64,000 nucleotides of DNA from Bordetella sp. LUAb4 (lineage in GTDB: Bacteria > Pseudomonadota > Gammaproteobacteria > Burkholderiales > Burkholderiaceae_B): NCBI RefSeq assembly GCF_021325795.1, contig NZ_JAHPZX010000003.1, forward strand, positions 806,001-870,000. Reading direction: 5' to 3'. Each line of letters begins with the position of its first letter. Positions within the stretch are counted from its first letter, which is position 1. The translations under genes and the position numbers were made by a program. Under the pieces are notes generated by a model. It was given only the letters and a program-made list of their open reading frames with translations, made no database searches and was not told the origin of the DNA. Positions 53,120 to 61,565 of this stretch are shown here, piece by piece.

Positions 53120-53819
53120 AATCCACCAGCTGGAGGCCGGCTATTCCGCCGTGCCGGTGCTCAAGGGCGTGTCGGTCGAGGTGGGCGAAGGCCAGTTCAT
53201 TTCAGTCGTCGGCCCCAATGGCGCGGGCAAGAGTACCTTGTTCAAGACCATTTCAGGCAGCGTCTCCGCGCGCGCCGGCAGCATCCGCTTCGACGGCCGC
53301 GATCTGCTGACCGTACCCATCGACCGGCGCCCGCACCTGGGCATCGCCCACGTGCCCGAAGGGCGGCAGGTGTTTGCTTCGATGAGCGTGCTGGAGAACC
53401 TGGAGATGGGCGCGTATACCGAGGCCGGACGGCGCGACTGGTCGCGCAACCTGGAGCGCATCCACACCTGGTTTCCCGTGCTCAAGCAGCGCGGCCGCCA
53501 ACTGGCGGGCACGCTCTCGGGCGGCGAGCAGCAAATGCTGGCGATCGGCCGGGGGCTGGCGTCTTCGCCCCGCCTGTTGATGCTGGATGAGCCCTCGATG
53601 GGGCTGGCGCCCGCCGTGGCCGACTTCATCTTCGAGCGCCTGATCGACATTCGTCGGGAAGCGAACCTGACCATTCTGCTGGTGGAGCAGCGGGTGGCGG
53701 AGGCGCTGCAGTACGCCGACCGGGGCTACGTGCTGGAAACCGGGCGCGTGGTGCTGGAAGGTACGCATCAGACACTGCAGGCGGACGATCGCGTCCGCCG
53801 TGCATATCTTGGGATGTAG
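53109..53819 (+). CDS. livF: branched-chain amino acid-type ABC ATPase (LivF)
   Basis: A 236-residue ATPase: Walker A GPNGAGKST, signature LSGGEQQMLAIGRGLA and Walker B LLMLDEPSMGLAP. ATG 53109 overlaps the fusion gene by 11 bases, so the two are translationally coupled. It is the second ATPase subunit of the importer whose solute-binding protein follows. Confidence 0.92.
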   Translation: MLLEIHQLEAGYSAVPVLKGVSVEVGEGQFISVVGPNGAGKSTLFKTISGSVSARAGSIRFDGRDLLTVPIDRRPHLGIAHVPEGRQVFASMSVLENLEMGAYTEAGRRDWSRNLERIHTWFPVLKQRGRQLAGTLSGGEQQMLAIGRGLASSPRLLMLDEPSMGLAPAVADFIFERLIDIRREANLTILLVEQRVAEALQYADRGYVLETGRVVLEGTHQTLQADDRVRRAYLGM

Positions 53820-53864
53820 AACTCATACCGTCTGGATCAAGGCGGAAAAGGCGAGGAGATCGAC

Positions 53865-55082
53865 ATGAACAGAAGATCCGCGGTTTTCAGTCTCATCGGC
53901 ATGACGCTAAGTGCCAGCCTGCTGGCGGGCGGCAATGCCATGGCGCAAGCGGCCGATGTCAGCGTGGGGCTTATCGCACCCATGTCCGGTATCTATGCGC
54001 GCTATGGGCAGGTCATGCGCATGGGCGCGGAGATGGGCGTCAAGGACATCAACGACCAGGGCGGCATCAAGGCGCTGGGTGGCGCCAAACTCAAGCTGGT
54101 GGTGGTCGACTCCGGCGACTCCACCGAGAAGGCCAAGAGCGCCGCCGAGCGCATGGTGGCCGACTATCCCAACCTGGTCGCCGCCACCGGTGCCTACTTG
54201 AGTTCCTTCACCCTGGCCGTGACGGAGGTCACCGAGCGGGCAAAGCTGCCGCTGCTGACACTGTCCTATTCCGACCTGATCACAGCGCGTGGCTTCAAGT
54301 ACGTCTTCCAGACTTCCGCACCGGCCGGCAAGCAAGCCGACATCGCCCTGCCCAGCATCCTGGAGCTGGCGACCAAGGCGTCGGGCAAGCGGCCCAAGAC
54401 GGTGGCCATCGTCACTGACAACACGGCGGCTTCGCTGTCCACGGTCAAGGCCTTGAAGGATGGCCTGCTGGCCAAGAATGGCCTGGAGCTCGTGGTCGAC
54501 GAGACTTTCACGCCGCCGCTGGCGGATGCCTCGTCCTTGATCCAGCGGGTGCGATCGCGGCGTCCGGACCTGCTGTTCTTCCTGCCGACCGTGATCTCCG
54601 ATGCCAAGCTCATACTGGAAAAAATGAATGAGACCAATGTGAAGGTGCCGGTGATCTCCTTCGGCATCGCCATCGCCGAGCCCGAAGTGGTCAAGACCGT
54701 CAGCCCGACGCTGCTCAATGGCGTCATGTCGGCGGTGGGCAATTGGGGCGCCAAGGGCCAGGAGGCGCTGATCAAGCGCATGAAGACGGACTACAACGAA
54801 CCCTGGATGACGCAGAACGCGATCTCGACCTATGGCGATATGTGGATCATGAAGGCGGCGCTGGAGCGCGCCGGCAAGGCGAACCGAGAGGCCGTCGGCC
54901 AGGCGATGCATGCGCTGGACGAGGGGCCCAGCCCGTATTTCCCCGGCGGCGTGGTCAAGTTCGACGAGGCTGGGCATAGAGAGGGCGCGACGCTGACGGT
55001 GATTCAGTGGCAGAACGGCGTGCCGGTCACGGTGTTCCCGGAGGCGCAGGCGATTGCGCAGCCGATCTGGCCGGGGAAATAG
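53865..55082 (+). CDS. ABC transporter substrate-binding protein (LivK-like)
   Basis: A 405-residue periplasmic binding protein of the type I LivK/amide-binding group. The signal peptide ends near AMAQA (about residue 29). Mature segments VGLIAPMSGIYARYGQVMRMGAE-type opening and GAYLSSFTLAVTEVTER are family-typical. It completes the SDR-Liv operon and determines the importer's specificity. GAGGAGATCGAC precedes the ATG. The ligand is not predictable from sequence alone. Confidence 0.9.
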   Translation: MNRRSAVFSLIGMTLSASLLAGGNAMAQAADVSVGLIAPMSGIYARYGQVMRMGAEMGVKDINDQGGIKALGGAKLKLVVVDSGDSTEKAKSAAERMVADYPNLVAATGAYLSSFTLAVTEVTERAKLPLLTLSYSDLITARGFKYVFQTSAPAGKQADIALPSILELATKASGKRPKTVAIVTDNTAASLSTVKALKDGLLAKNGLELVVDETFTPPLADASSLIQRVRSRRPDLLFFLPTVISDAKLILEKMNETNVKVPVISFGIAIAEPEVVKTVSPTLLNGVMSAVGNWGAKGQEALIKRMKTDYNEPWMTQNAISTYGDMWIMKAALERAGKANREAVGQAMHALDEGPSPYFPGGVVKFDEAGHREGATLTVIQWQNGVPVTVFPEAQAIAQPIWPGK

Positions 55083-55140
55083 CAGGTTTTTCCGCCGCTG
55101 CGTCATGCAGCGGCGCATCGATGACGTTGGAGAATATGTA

Positions 55141-55581
55141 ATGGCTGAATCCGATCGGTTTTCCGAGGGCTTCGAGAACCGCAAGACGGTCCTTGGCGCA
55201 GAACATGTCGAGCGCTCGTGGTCCGCCGCCGACGACTTCAACCGGCCCATGCAGCGGCTGGTGACGGAGTATTGCTGGGGCGAAATATGGGGCGACGACA
55301 CGTTGCCGTTCAAGACGCGCAGCATCATCAATCTGGCGATGCTCACTGCCACCAGCCAGCACCACGAACTGGGTGTGCACGTGCGGGGAGCCTTGCGCAA
55401 TGGCGTCTCCAAGGAGGAGATCCGCGCCGTGCTGATGCAGGCCACGGTCTACTGCGGTGCGCCTCTGGGACTGGCGGCTTTCCGCGTCGCGTCGGAAGCC
55501 ATCCGGGCGTATGAGGCCGAAGCGGCGGGTTCGGCAACCAAGGCGACCAAGGCGACGCAGGCCAAGGGGGCGGCGCAATGA
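55141..55581 (+). CDS. carboxymuconolactone decarboxylase family protein
   Basis: A 146-residue all-helical protein. RLVTEYCWGEIWGDDTLPFK and ELGVHVRGALRNGVSKEEI match 4-carboxymuconolactone decarboxylase (PcaC-like). The CxxC peroxidatic pair of AhpD is absent; a single Cys lies in QATVYCGAPLG. Its final codons overlap the next dehydrogenase gene (ATGA). It is a paralogue of the gene at 60960. Decarboxylation or isomerisation of a lactone-like acid is a plausible role. Confidence 0.85.
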   Translation: MAESDRFSEGFENRKTVLGAEHVERSWSAADDFNRPMQRLVTEYCWGEIWGDDTLPFKTRSIINLAMLTATSQHHELGVHVRGALRNGVSKEEIRAVLMQATVYCGAPLGLAAFRVASEAIRAYEAEAAGSATKATKATQAKGAAQ

Positions 55582-56471
55582 ACAAGGATCGAATCGGCTT
55601 TATCGGCTTGGGCAATATGGGCGGACGCATGGCGCGTCGCCTGGTCGACGCCGGCATTCAGGTGCTGGGCTTTGACACGGATCCCAGCCGCGCGGCGGCG
55701 GCCGGGGCGCAGCCACTGCCCACGATTCGTGAAGTCATGGCAGGCGCCGATGTCGTGCTGTTGTCGCTGCCCGACAGCAAGGTGGTGGAGGCCGTGGTGG
55801 AGGGCGCCGGCGGCATCCTGGAAAACTGCCGGCCCGGCCAGGTCGTCGTCGATCTGAGTACGGCGGCCGCCAGTTCCACCGTGCGCCTGAACACCCGCTT
55901 CGCCAAGGCGGGCGTGCAATACGTCGACGCTGGCATCTCGGGCGGCGCGGCCGCCGCGGAGAAAGGTGCGCTGACGCTGATGGTGGGCGGCGACGCCGGT
56001 ACGATCGAAGCCCTGGACTGGGTGTTCGCGCCCATCAGCGCCAAGGTCGTGACGATGGGTGGCAGCGGTGCCGGCCACGTCACCAAGCTGCTCAATAATT
56101 TCCTCAACGCGGTCAGCCTGGCGGCGACCGCGGAAGTGATGGTGGCGGGCAAGAAGGCGGGCCTGGACCTGCATCGCCTGCTCGACGTGATCAATAGCAG
56201 CAGCGGCGTGAATTTCGCCTCGCTCAAGCGTTTTCCGTTTATCGTGGATGGCGACTACCTGGAAGGGGGCTTGACCAATAAGCTCATGACCAAGGATGTG
56301 GTGCTGTACGTGGATCTGGTCCGCGAACTGGGCGTGGCGTCACTGAACGCCGCCGGTCCGGCCGCCTGCTTCGGTCTGGCCACCGCGCTGGGCTATGGTG
56401 ACCAGATCAGCAATCGTGTGGTGGATGCCATCGGGGATGTGTCAGGTGGCGTCCGTTTGAATAGTAATTAA
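55578..56471 (+). CDS. NAD(P)-dependent beta-hydroxyacid dehydrogenase (3-HIBADH family)
   Basis: A 297-residue dehydrogenase. GFIGLGNMGGRMARRLVDAG starts the Rossmann fold, DAGISGGAAAAEKGALTLM is the substrate signature, and the catalytic Lys is in HVTKLLNNFLNA. It overlaps the carboxymuconolactone decarboxylase-family gene by four bases, so the two products probably act in the same pathway. It is the second of three paralogues here. Confidence 0.88.
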   Translation: MNKDRIGFIGLGNMGGRMARRLVDAGIQVLGFDTDPSRAAAAGAQPLPTIREVMAGADVVLLSLPDSKVVEAVVEGAGGILENCRPGQVVVDLSTAAASSTVRLNTRFAKAGVQYVDAGISGGAAAAEKGALTLMVGGDAGTIEALDWVFAPISAKVVTMGGSGAGHVTKLLNNFLNAVSLAATAEVMVAGKKAGLDLHRLLDVINSSSGVNFASLKRFPFIVDGDYLEGGLTNKLMTKDVVLYVDLVRELGVASLNAAGPAACFGLATALGYGDQISNRVVDAIGDVSGGVRLNSN

Positions 56472-56511
56472 CCCCGTAATCAACCCCGCATTCAACCCAA
56501 GGAGTAGTGTC

Positions 56512-56901
56512 ATGCAAGTATTTCACGGTCGCGACCAGGGTAAGCCTTCGGAACAGCGTGGCCCGACATTCAGTGGCGTGGTCTATGCCGATCCGGTCAT
56601 GCCGCCGCAGGACAATGTCGGCATCAACCACGTCTTCTTTCCACCCGGCTCGCGTACCTTCTGGCACGCCCACGAGTACGGTCAGGTGCTGCACGTGACG
56701 GCGGGGCGGGGCTGGATCTGTCTGGACGGTTCTGCTCCCCAGGAAATCCGCCAGGGCGACGTGGTCTGGATAGGGCCGCATGAGCGTCACTGGCATGGTG
56801 CCGCCGCCGATACCCTGATGGCGCACCTGGCCATCTCGCTGGGCGCGGCCGATTGGCAGGAAGAACTGCCCCAGGCGGAATATCTGCAAGCGGGACGGTA
56901 A
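56512..56901 (+). CDS. cupin-domain protein
   Basis: A 129-residue single-domain cupin. Metal-site His/Glu residues are in GSRTFWHAHEYGQVLHVTAG and a later His in WIGPHERHWHGA. AAGGAG lies seven to eight bases before ATG 56512. It follows the dehydrogenase in the same operon; possible roles are isomerase, small-molecule dioxygenase or sensor. Confidence 0.8.
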   Translation: MQVFHGRDQGKPSEQRGPTFSGVVYADPVMPPQDNVGINHVFFPPGSRTFWHAHEYGQVLHVTAGRGWICLDGSAPQEIRQGDVVWIGPHERHWHGAAADTLMAHLAISLGAADWQEELPQAEYLQAGR

Positions 56902-56928
56902 ACTTCCAGCCCCTTCCAAGGAGACCCC

Positions 56929-57255
56929 ATGATCATCGAAACCCGTATCTACCATTGCCTGCCTGGGCGCTTGCCGGCGCTCAACGAACGCTTCAGCAAG
57001 ACGACGCTGGGCTTCTTCGAGAAGTATGGAATCAAGCCCCTGGGTTTCTGGACCACGCTGGTCGGGCAGAGCAACCACGCGCTGACCTATATGCTGCAGT
57101 GGGAGAGCATGGAGGAGCGTGAGCGCAAGTGGAATGCGTTCCAGGCCGATCCGGAGTGGATCGCCAAGCGTGCCGCCAGCGAGGCGGAGAAATCCATCGT
57201 CGAGCGGATCGAGAACAATTTTCTCAGCCCGACGGATTATTCGCCGTTGCGTTGA
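56929..57255 (+). CDS. NIPSNAP-family small protein
   Basis: A 108-residue ferredoxin-like-fold protein of the NIPSNAP family: MIIETRIYHCLPGRLPALNE at the start, then LTYMLQWESMEERERKWNAF. AAGGAGACC precedes ATG 56929. Dimeric alpha-beta barrel members of this kind occur beside catabolic enzymes, with monooxygenase-like or unknown roles. It is the last gene before a strong terminator. Confidence 0.85.
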   Translation: MIIETRIYHCLPGRLPALNERFSKTTLGFFEKYGIKPLGFWTTLVGQSNHALTYMLQWESMEERERKWNAFQADPEWIAKRAASEAEKSIVERIENNFLSPTDYSPLR

Positions 57256-57309
57256 TGTCGAAGCCGCTTCGATGCGGCTTTGAGATGTCCTTGCAGCACC
57301 CTCGGCGGA

Positions 57310-57341
57310 AAAATAGCGGCGCTCCTGGGCGCCGCTATTTT
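57310..57341. terminator. perfect bidirectional terminator
   Basis: AAAATAGCGGCGC at 57310-57322 and GCGCCGCTATTTT at 57329-57341 are exact inverse complements around TCCTGG. The A/T-rich stem ends give a U-tract on both strands. It sits between the end of the SDR-Liv operon (57255) and the stop of the leftward Bug gene (57396), so it ends both transcripts. Confidence 0.9.
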
Positions 57342-57395
57342 CTGCTTTGTCGACCCGGCCCGGTGGGGCCTGGGTCTCTATTTCGTCCCACGCGC

Positions 57396-58352
57396 TTATT
57401 CCGCGCGTAGATTCAGATCCTTCACCAGCTTGCCCCACTTCTGAACTTCAGAGGCCACCAGCGTGGCTGCTTCCGCGGGACTATTGGCGACCAGATCGAT
57501 GCCGTCACGCGCCATCATCTCCTGCAGCGCGGGCGTATTCATTGCCGCCTTCGCCGCGCTGTTGAGTTTGTCGATCACGGCCGGGGGCGTGCCCGCCGGT
57601 GCGGCCAGGATGAACCAGTTCTTCGCCTCGAACCCTGGATAAAGCTCCGCTACCGTCGGGACGTCGGGCAGGATGGCCATGCGTGTGCTGCCGGTCGTCG
57701 CCAGCACATGCAGTTTGCCGGACCGCACGTGTACCAGCGATGACGCCGGGTTGTCGATCATCAGGTCCACCTCGCCACTGATCAGGTCGACGAAGGCGGC
57801 ACCCGCGCCCTTGTAGGGGATCTTCATGAAAGACACGCCGGCCTGTTGCGCCAGCATCGCGGTCGCCAGGGACTGGATGCCCGAACTGCCGCTCAGCGCG
57901 AAATTCATCTTCTCCGACCGCTTCGCCTTGTCGACCACCTCTTGCAGCGTGGTCGGCTTGAATTTGTTGCTCGCCACCATGACCTGGGAAGCGGCCGCCA
58001 GGACGGTGATCGGCGCGAAGCCCTTGACGGGGTGATAAGGAACGTCAGGGTAGAAGGCTGGCGTGGTAGCGAATGCCGCGGAGGTCAGGAGCAGGGTGTA
58101 GCCGTCCGGTGCCGATCGCTCCACGTCGGTCGCCCCGATCTGCCCCGTATTGCTGGCCTTGTTCTCGACCACGACGCTGCGGTCCAGTATCTGGCCCAGT
58201 TCCTTGGCGAAGGGCCGCGCCAGGACATCGACGCCGCCACCCGCGGCAAAGGGGACGACGATACGTATCGCCTTATCGGGGTACTCCGCGTTTGCCACGC
58301 CGAGCAACAAAAGGGTCGCGGCCATGCCGGACAGGATTTTTTTTCTGATCAT
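57396..58352 (-). CDS. Bug/TctC-family periplasmic substrate-binding protein
   Basis: A 318-residue exported binding protein. A short basic start (MIRKKILSG, encoded by an A8 run) leads to the hydrophobic signal. Mature features: YPDKAIRIVVPFAAGGGVD, VVVENKASNTGQIG. GGAGACATCATC precedes ATG 58352. It is 30 bp downstream of the MmgE/PrpD gene and probably co-transcribed with it. Confidence 0.9.
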   Translation of the reverse strand: MIRKKILSGMAATLLLLGVANAEYPDKAIRIVVPFAAGGGVDVLARPFAKELGQILDRSVVVENKASNTGQIGATDVERSAPDGYTLLLTSAAFATTPAFYPDVPYHPVKGFAPITVLAAASQVMVASNKFKPTTLQEVVDKAKRSEKMNFALSGSSGIQSLATAMLAQQAGVSFMKIPYKGAGAAFVDLISGEVDLMIDNPASSLVHVRSGKLHVLATTGSTRMAILPDVPTVAELYPGFEAKNWFILAAPAGTPPAVIDKLNSAAKAAMNTPALQEMMARDGIDLVANSPAEAATLVASEVQKWGKLVKDLNLRAE

Positions 58353-58382
58353 GATGATGTCTCCTCCAACGGGTGGTTTGCG

Positions 58383-59762
58383 TCAGGAACCCGCGGCCAG
58401 GCGCATGGGCAGCGACGCATCGGCGGCGCGTTCCAATGACCAGACGGCGTCTATCAGGCGATCGGCATCGATGTGGGCGCCGCCATAATGGTTCAGCTCC
58501 CTCAGCTTCTGTTCGATCTCATGGTCTTGCAGGGGACGCGCCAGCGAGCCGCGTGGGGTGGTGATCTCCCGCTGCAGGCTGCGGCCGTCCGTCAGGTCGA
58601 TGCGGACTTTGACGGCGTCCACGGACAGGGTGGTGTCGTCGCGAAACACCACGCGCGCGCCCAGAGTGCGCAGATCCGTGTCGGCGACTGCTTCGTCCGA
58701 GAATTCCGCCAGGCCGGCGCGTCCGCGCACCAGCGATACCGCGACCGCATGCTGGGCGCAGACTTGTGATTGCCGCCCGTTGGCAATAGTCGGGCGATCG
58801 GTCCGCTGCCGTAGCAGGGGGTGCCCAAGCAGCTCGATGGACTGGATGCCGCGCCAGCCGTCGCCCGAGATAGCGGGCTCTTGCGCCAACGCCAGGCAGG
58901 CATCGATCACAGGGTTGAGGACGACGCCGCAAGGGTAAGGCTTGTAGGCATTCTTCAAGAGTTCCCACCGTTGCCCCAGGCCGTCGGTGATCTCGCCCAG
59001 GCGGGGCGCCTCGCCGAAGACCCGCAGAAAGCCCCGCGGTCCTTCCAGGGGTTGGGATGGACCATCGAAGCCGGCTTCGACCAGGAAGGCGGACAGCAGG
59101 CCGTTGCGCGCCGCATTGCCGACGCTGATGCTCTTGGCCGCGGTGCCCAGGGTTTCCACCAGTCCGCCCGCCTGCACCGCCGCCGCGCTGATCACGTGCA
59201 GATTCCGACCGGCGTCCAGTCCCAGGCATCGAGCGGATGCCAGGGCGGATCCGAACACGCCGCAAGTGGAGGTGATATGCCACCCGCGGGCGTAATGCTC
59301 CGGCGAGATGGCGTTACCGATGCGGCACGCGGCTTCGACGCCCAGGATGAACGCGTGCAAGAGCTGGGCGCCGTTGATGGGACGGCTCTCCGCAAGGGCG
59401 AATAGCGCCGGCGCGATCGGCGAGGTCGGATGGATGATGGTCGGATGGTGCGTATCGTCGAAGTCGTAGAGGTTGGCCGCCATGGCGTTGAGCGCTGCCG
59501 CGGTGGGCACGTCCACGCGTTCCGTTCGCCCCGCCACAGTGGCCTGCGCGCCCGCGGAGAAAAGGCCATAGGTGCGTAGCGCGGCCTCCAGCGGGGGGGT
59601 GCGGGTGGCCGACAAGGCGACGGCGAAGAAATTCAACAAGGCACGGCAGGCGGCGTGACGCACCTCGGCTGGCACATCGGTCCATTGGCTACTGGCGACG
59701 AAGCCGGCAAGTTGCGCGCTGACGGCCGGGGCCTCAGCGGATGGGATGGCTGCTTGGGTCAT
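58383..59762 (-). CDS. MmgE/PrpD family protein
   Basis: A 459-residue MmgE/PrpD protein: ALNAMAANLYDFDDTHHPTI contains the conserved DFDDTH substrate-site region, and ARGWHITSTCGVFGSALA the following helix. It lies immediately upstream of the Bug gene on the same strand, and divergent from the FCD-GntR gene across 389 bp. It is the second PrpD paralogue of the window and likely dehydrates or isomerises an acid taken up by its Bug partner. Confidence 0.87.
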   Translation of the reverse strand: MTQAAIPSAEAPAVSAQLAGFVASSQWTDVPAEVRHAACRALLNFFAVALSATRTPPLEAALRTYGLFSAGAQATVAGRTERVDVPTAAALNAMAANLYDFDDTHHPTIIHPTSPIAPALFALAESRPINGAQLLHAFILGVEAACRIGNAISPEHYARGWHITSTCGVFGSALASARCLGLDAGRNLHVISAAAVQAGGLVETLGTAAKSISVGNAARNGLLSAFLVEAGFDGPSQPLEGPRGFLRVFGEAPRLGEITDGLGQRWELLKNAYKPYPCGVVLNPVIDACLALAQEPAISGDGWRGIQSIELLGHPLLRQRTDRPTIANGRQSQVCAQHAVAVSLVRGRAGLAEFSDEAVADTDLRTLGARVVFRDDTTLSVDAVKVRIDLTDGRSLQREITTPRGSLARPLQDHEIEQKLRELNHYGGAHIDADRLIDAVWSLERAADASLPMRLAAGS

Positions 59763-60151
59763 GAAGGTTCCACTCTCGGGCAGTCGCCCAGGCGACTGCT
59801 TCAGGCTACGGAGCTACGGGGTAAGGGCGACGACACCCAGGGATGCCTGGGACTGCCACTGCGATGCTGGATGGCCTGAGCGATCCAGCTGTCTCGAGTA
59901 TTATCGGAATATTGTATTATTGAGTGATCATATCCATAGCTTTGGCGGCGCGCAAGATGAACGGCATGCGGGCCGGTCGAGGCACTGATTCGGGACGGAC
60001 GCATGGCGACGATGGCTTGCATGGAACGACTCATCCCGTGCAAGCCACAGAGGGCGACGATGAGGAAGCGGCTAAACTATCCACCTTCATTTGTTCCACA
60101 GTGGTCCCGCCGCGCCCAACGCGCGCCCGACCTCCTACGCTTTAGAGACGC
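59763..60151. other. 389-bp divergent promoter region without a gene
   Basis: The gap lies between the MmgE/PrpD start and the GntR start. It contains an AT-rich stretch at about 59895-59935 with the motif ATTGTATTA and two GTATTAT repeats, and a GC-rich remainder with no credible coding sequence. An antisense-looking open frame at 59924-60145 has no Shine-Dalgarno or family-like sequence. Confidence 0.6.
59898..59920. promoter_or_regulatory. GTATTAT direct repeat with ATTGTATTA motif
   Basis: GTATTAT at 59898-59904 and 59914-59920 are 16 bp apart. The second copy lies in ATTGTATTA (59911-59919), the exact inverse of TAATACAAT at 61438-61446. A candidate operator for the adjacent FCD-GntR regulator, acting on the MmgE/PrpD-Bug operon. 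Confidence 0.45.
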
Positions 60152-60862
60152 ATGACTTCTCACGCAGAGACACAAGACGATTTCAAGGTCGAGCGCGTTG
60201 CTTCGGTATTGCGCCATCGCGTCACCGACAGTATTCGTAATGCGATTCTCGTTGGCCGGTTTCGCCCGGGGGAACGGTTGCCGGAGCGCGAGCTGTGCGA
60301 GATGACCGGCGTCAGCCGCACGCTGGTGCGTGAGGCGCTGCGGCAGCTGGAATCCGAAGGGCTGATCCTTGTCATCCCGCATCGCGGACCGGTCGTCGCC
60401 CGGGTGACACCGGAGCAGGCGCGTGGCATTTACCAGGTGCGCGAAGAACTTGAAGGCCTGGCCTGTCAGCTGTTCGCGCAACAGGCGTCGGAGGCGCAGT
60501 TGGCCAACTTGCGCGAGGCTTTCCAGACGCTCAAGAAGGCGTTGACGCGTGGCACCGCGCTGGAGCAGATCGCCAGCAAGAATGCGTTTTATCAGCGGCT
60601 GCTGGAAGGCGCGGGCAACGAGGCGCTGATGACCACGCTGCGCCTGCTGAATTCGCGCGTGATGCTGTTGCGCTCGACCTCCATGCAGGCACCGGGACGC
60701 GCCAAGCAGAGCGTGGCGGAGCTGTCCCTGCTGCTACAGGCACTGGAAGCCCGCGATGGCAAGGCGGCGCGTGCCGCCGGCAGCCTGCACGTGCGTAATG
60801 CGGCCGCGGTCGCGATAGCGATTCTCGAGGAATCGCTGGCGTCCGAGCCTGCCGCGGTTTGA
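60152..60862 (+). CDS. GntR-family regulator, FCD subfamily
   Basis: A 236-residue regulator. The N-terminal winged HTH reads ILVGRFRPGERLPERELCEM, then SRTLVREALRQLESEGL. The C-terminal FCD effector-binding domain starts near QARGIYQVREELEGLACQLF; its metal-site His residues are less obvious than in typical FCD proteins. The context of acid-catabolism genes fits: FCD members respond to organic acids. The recurring ATTGTAT-type motifs are its likely targets. Confidence 0.9.
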   Translation: MTSHAETQDDFKVERVASVLRHRVTDSIRNAILVGRFRPGERLPERELCEMTGVSRTLVREALRQLESEGLILVIPHRGPVVARVTPEQARGIYQVREELEGLACQLFAQQASEAQLANLREAFQTLKKALTRGTALEQIASKNAFYQRLLEGAGNEALMTTLRLLNSRVMLLRSTSMQAPGRAKQSVAELSLLLQALEARDGKAARAAGSLHVRNAAAVAIAILEESLASEPAAV

Positions 60863-60959
60863 CATCAGGTGGCTGATTCCTCGGCGTCTGATCTCCCGGG
60901 TTTCATCCCCCGCGCGTCATCCCCCGCGTGCCATACGCGTCCAGCGGGGCACGCAACGC

Positions 60960-61370
60960 TCAGGCGACCGGCCCTTCCTTCTCCATGTCGGCGATGACTT
61001 CGCGCGCCGCTTTCATCGCATCCAGCGAGGCGGGCACCCCGCAGTAGATCGCCGCCTGCAGCACGACTTCGACGATCTCCGCTTTGGTCACGCCATTGTT
61101 GATCGCGCCGCGCATATGCAGGCGCAACTCATTGGGCCGATTCAGCGCGATGAGCATGGCCAGGTTCAGGAAGCTGCGGGTCTTGCGCTCCAGCCCGGGC
61201 CGGGTCCACACATCTCCCCAGCAGTACTCCGTCACCAGCTTCTGCAATGGTGCTGTCAGGTCGTCCGCGCCTTCCAGTGATTTGTTCACATAGGCGTCGC
61301 CGACGACGGCGCGACGCACCTCCAGGCCTTTCTGGAATAGTTCGGACTGAAATTCTGGCCTCATTGCCAT
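60960..61370 (-). CDS. carboxymuconolactone decarboxylase family protein
   Basis: A 136-residue paralogue of the protein encoded at 55141: LVTEYCWGDVWTRPGLERKT and ELRLHMRGAINNGVTKAEI align with it. ATG 61370 has GGAG eight bases upstream; an in-frame ATG follows at 61364, and an upstream extension to 61445 is unsupported. It is divergent from the third beta-hydroxyacid dehydrogenase, with exact palindromes between. Confidence 0.85.
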   Translation of the reverse strand: MAMRPEFQSELFQKGLEVRRAVVGDAYVNKSLEGADDLTAPLQKLVTEYCWGDVWTRPGLERKTRSFLNLAMLIALNRPNELRLHMRGAINNGVTKAEIVEVVLQAAIYCGVPASLDAMKAAREVIADMEKEGPVA

Positions 61371-61429
61371 GACTGTGTTCTCCAAGGATTGAGCACGGTG
61401 CTGGACCATCCATATGCCACCGCAACACG

Positions 61430-61456
61430 TATTACTGTAATACAATCCTATTGTAT
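61430..61456. promoter_or_regulatory. two overlapping exact palindromes between divergent catabolic genes
   Basis: TATTAC-T-GTAATA at 61430-61442 overlaps ATACAAT-CCT-ATTGTAT at 61440-61456; both are perfect dyads. They lie between the carboxymuconolactone decarboxylase-family gene (leftward) and the dehydrogenase (rightward). Their AT content and symmetry fit a GntR/FCD operator, and the shared TAATACAAT 9-mer links them with 59911-59919. Confidence 0.6.
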
Positions 61457-61565
61457 TTTGATAATTCGGTTGCCGGAAAGTGGAAAAGAACCGTATCCGG
61501 GCGGCCGCTGTGGCGCAGCTGCGAGGCGCGCCGCGTCCTCAGAAAACGACGAGAGCGAGATTTTC

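Noticed and set aside
59924-60145. 73-codon open frame in the GntR promoter region
   Set aside because: There is no Shine-Dalgarno and no protein-like sequence, and the region shows operator features instead.
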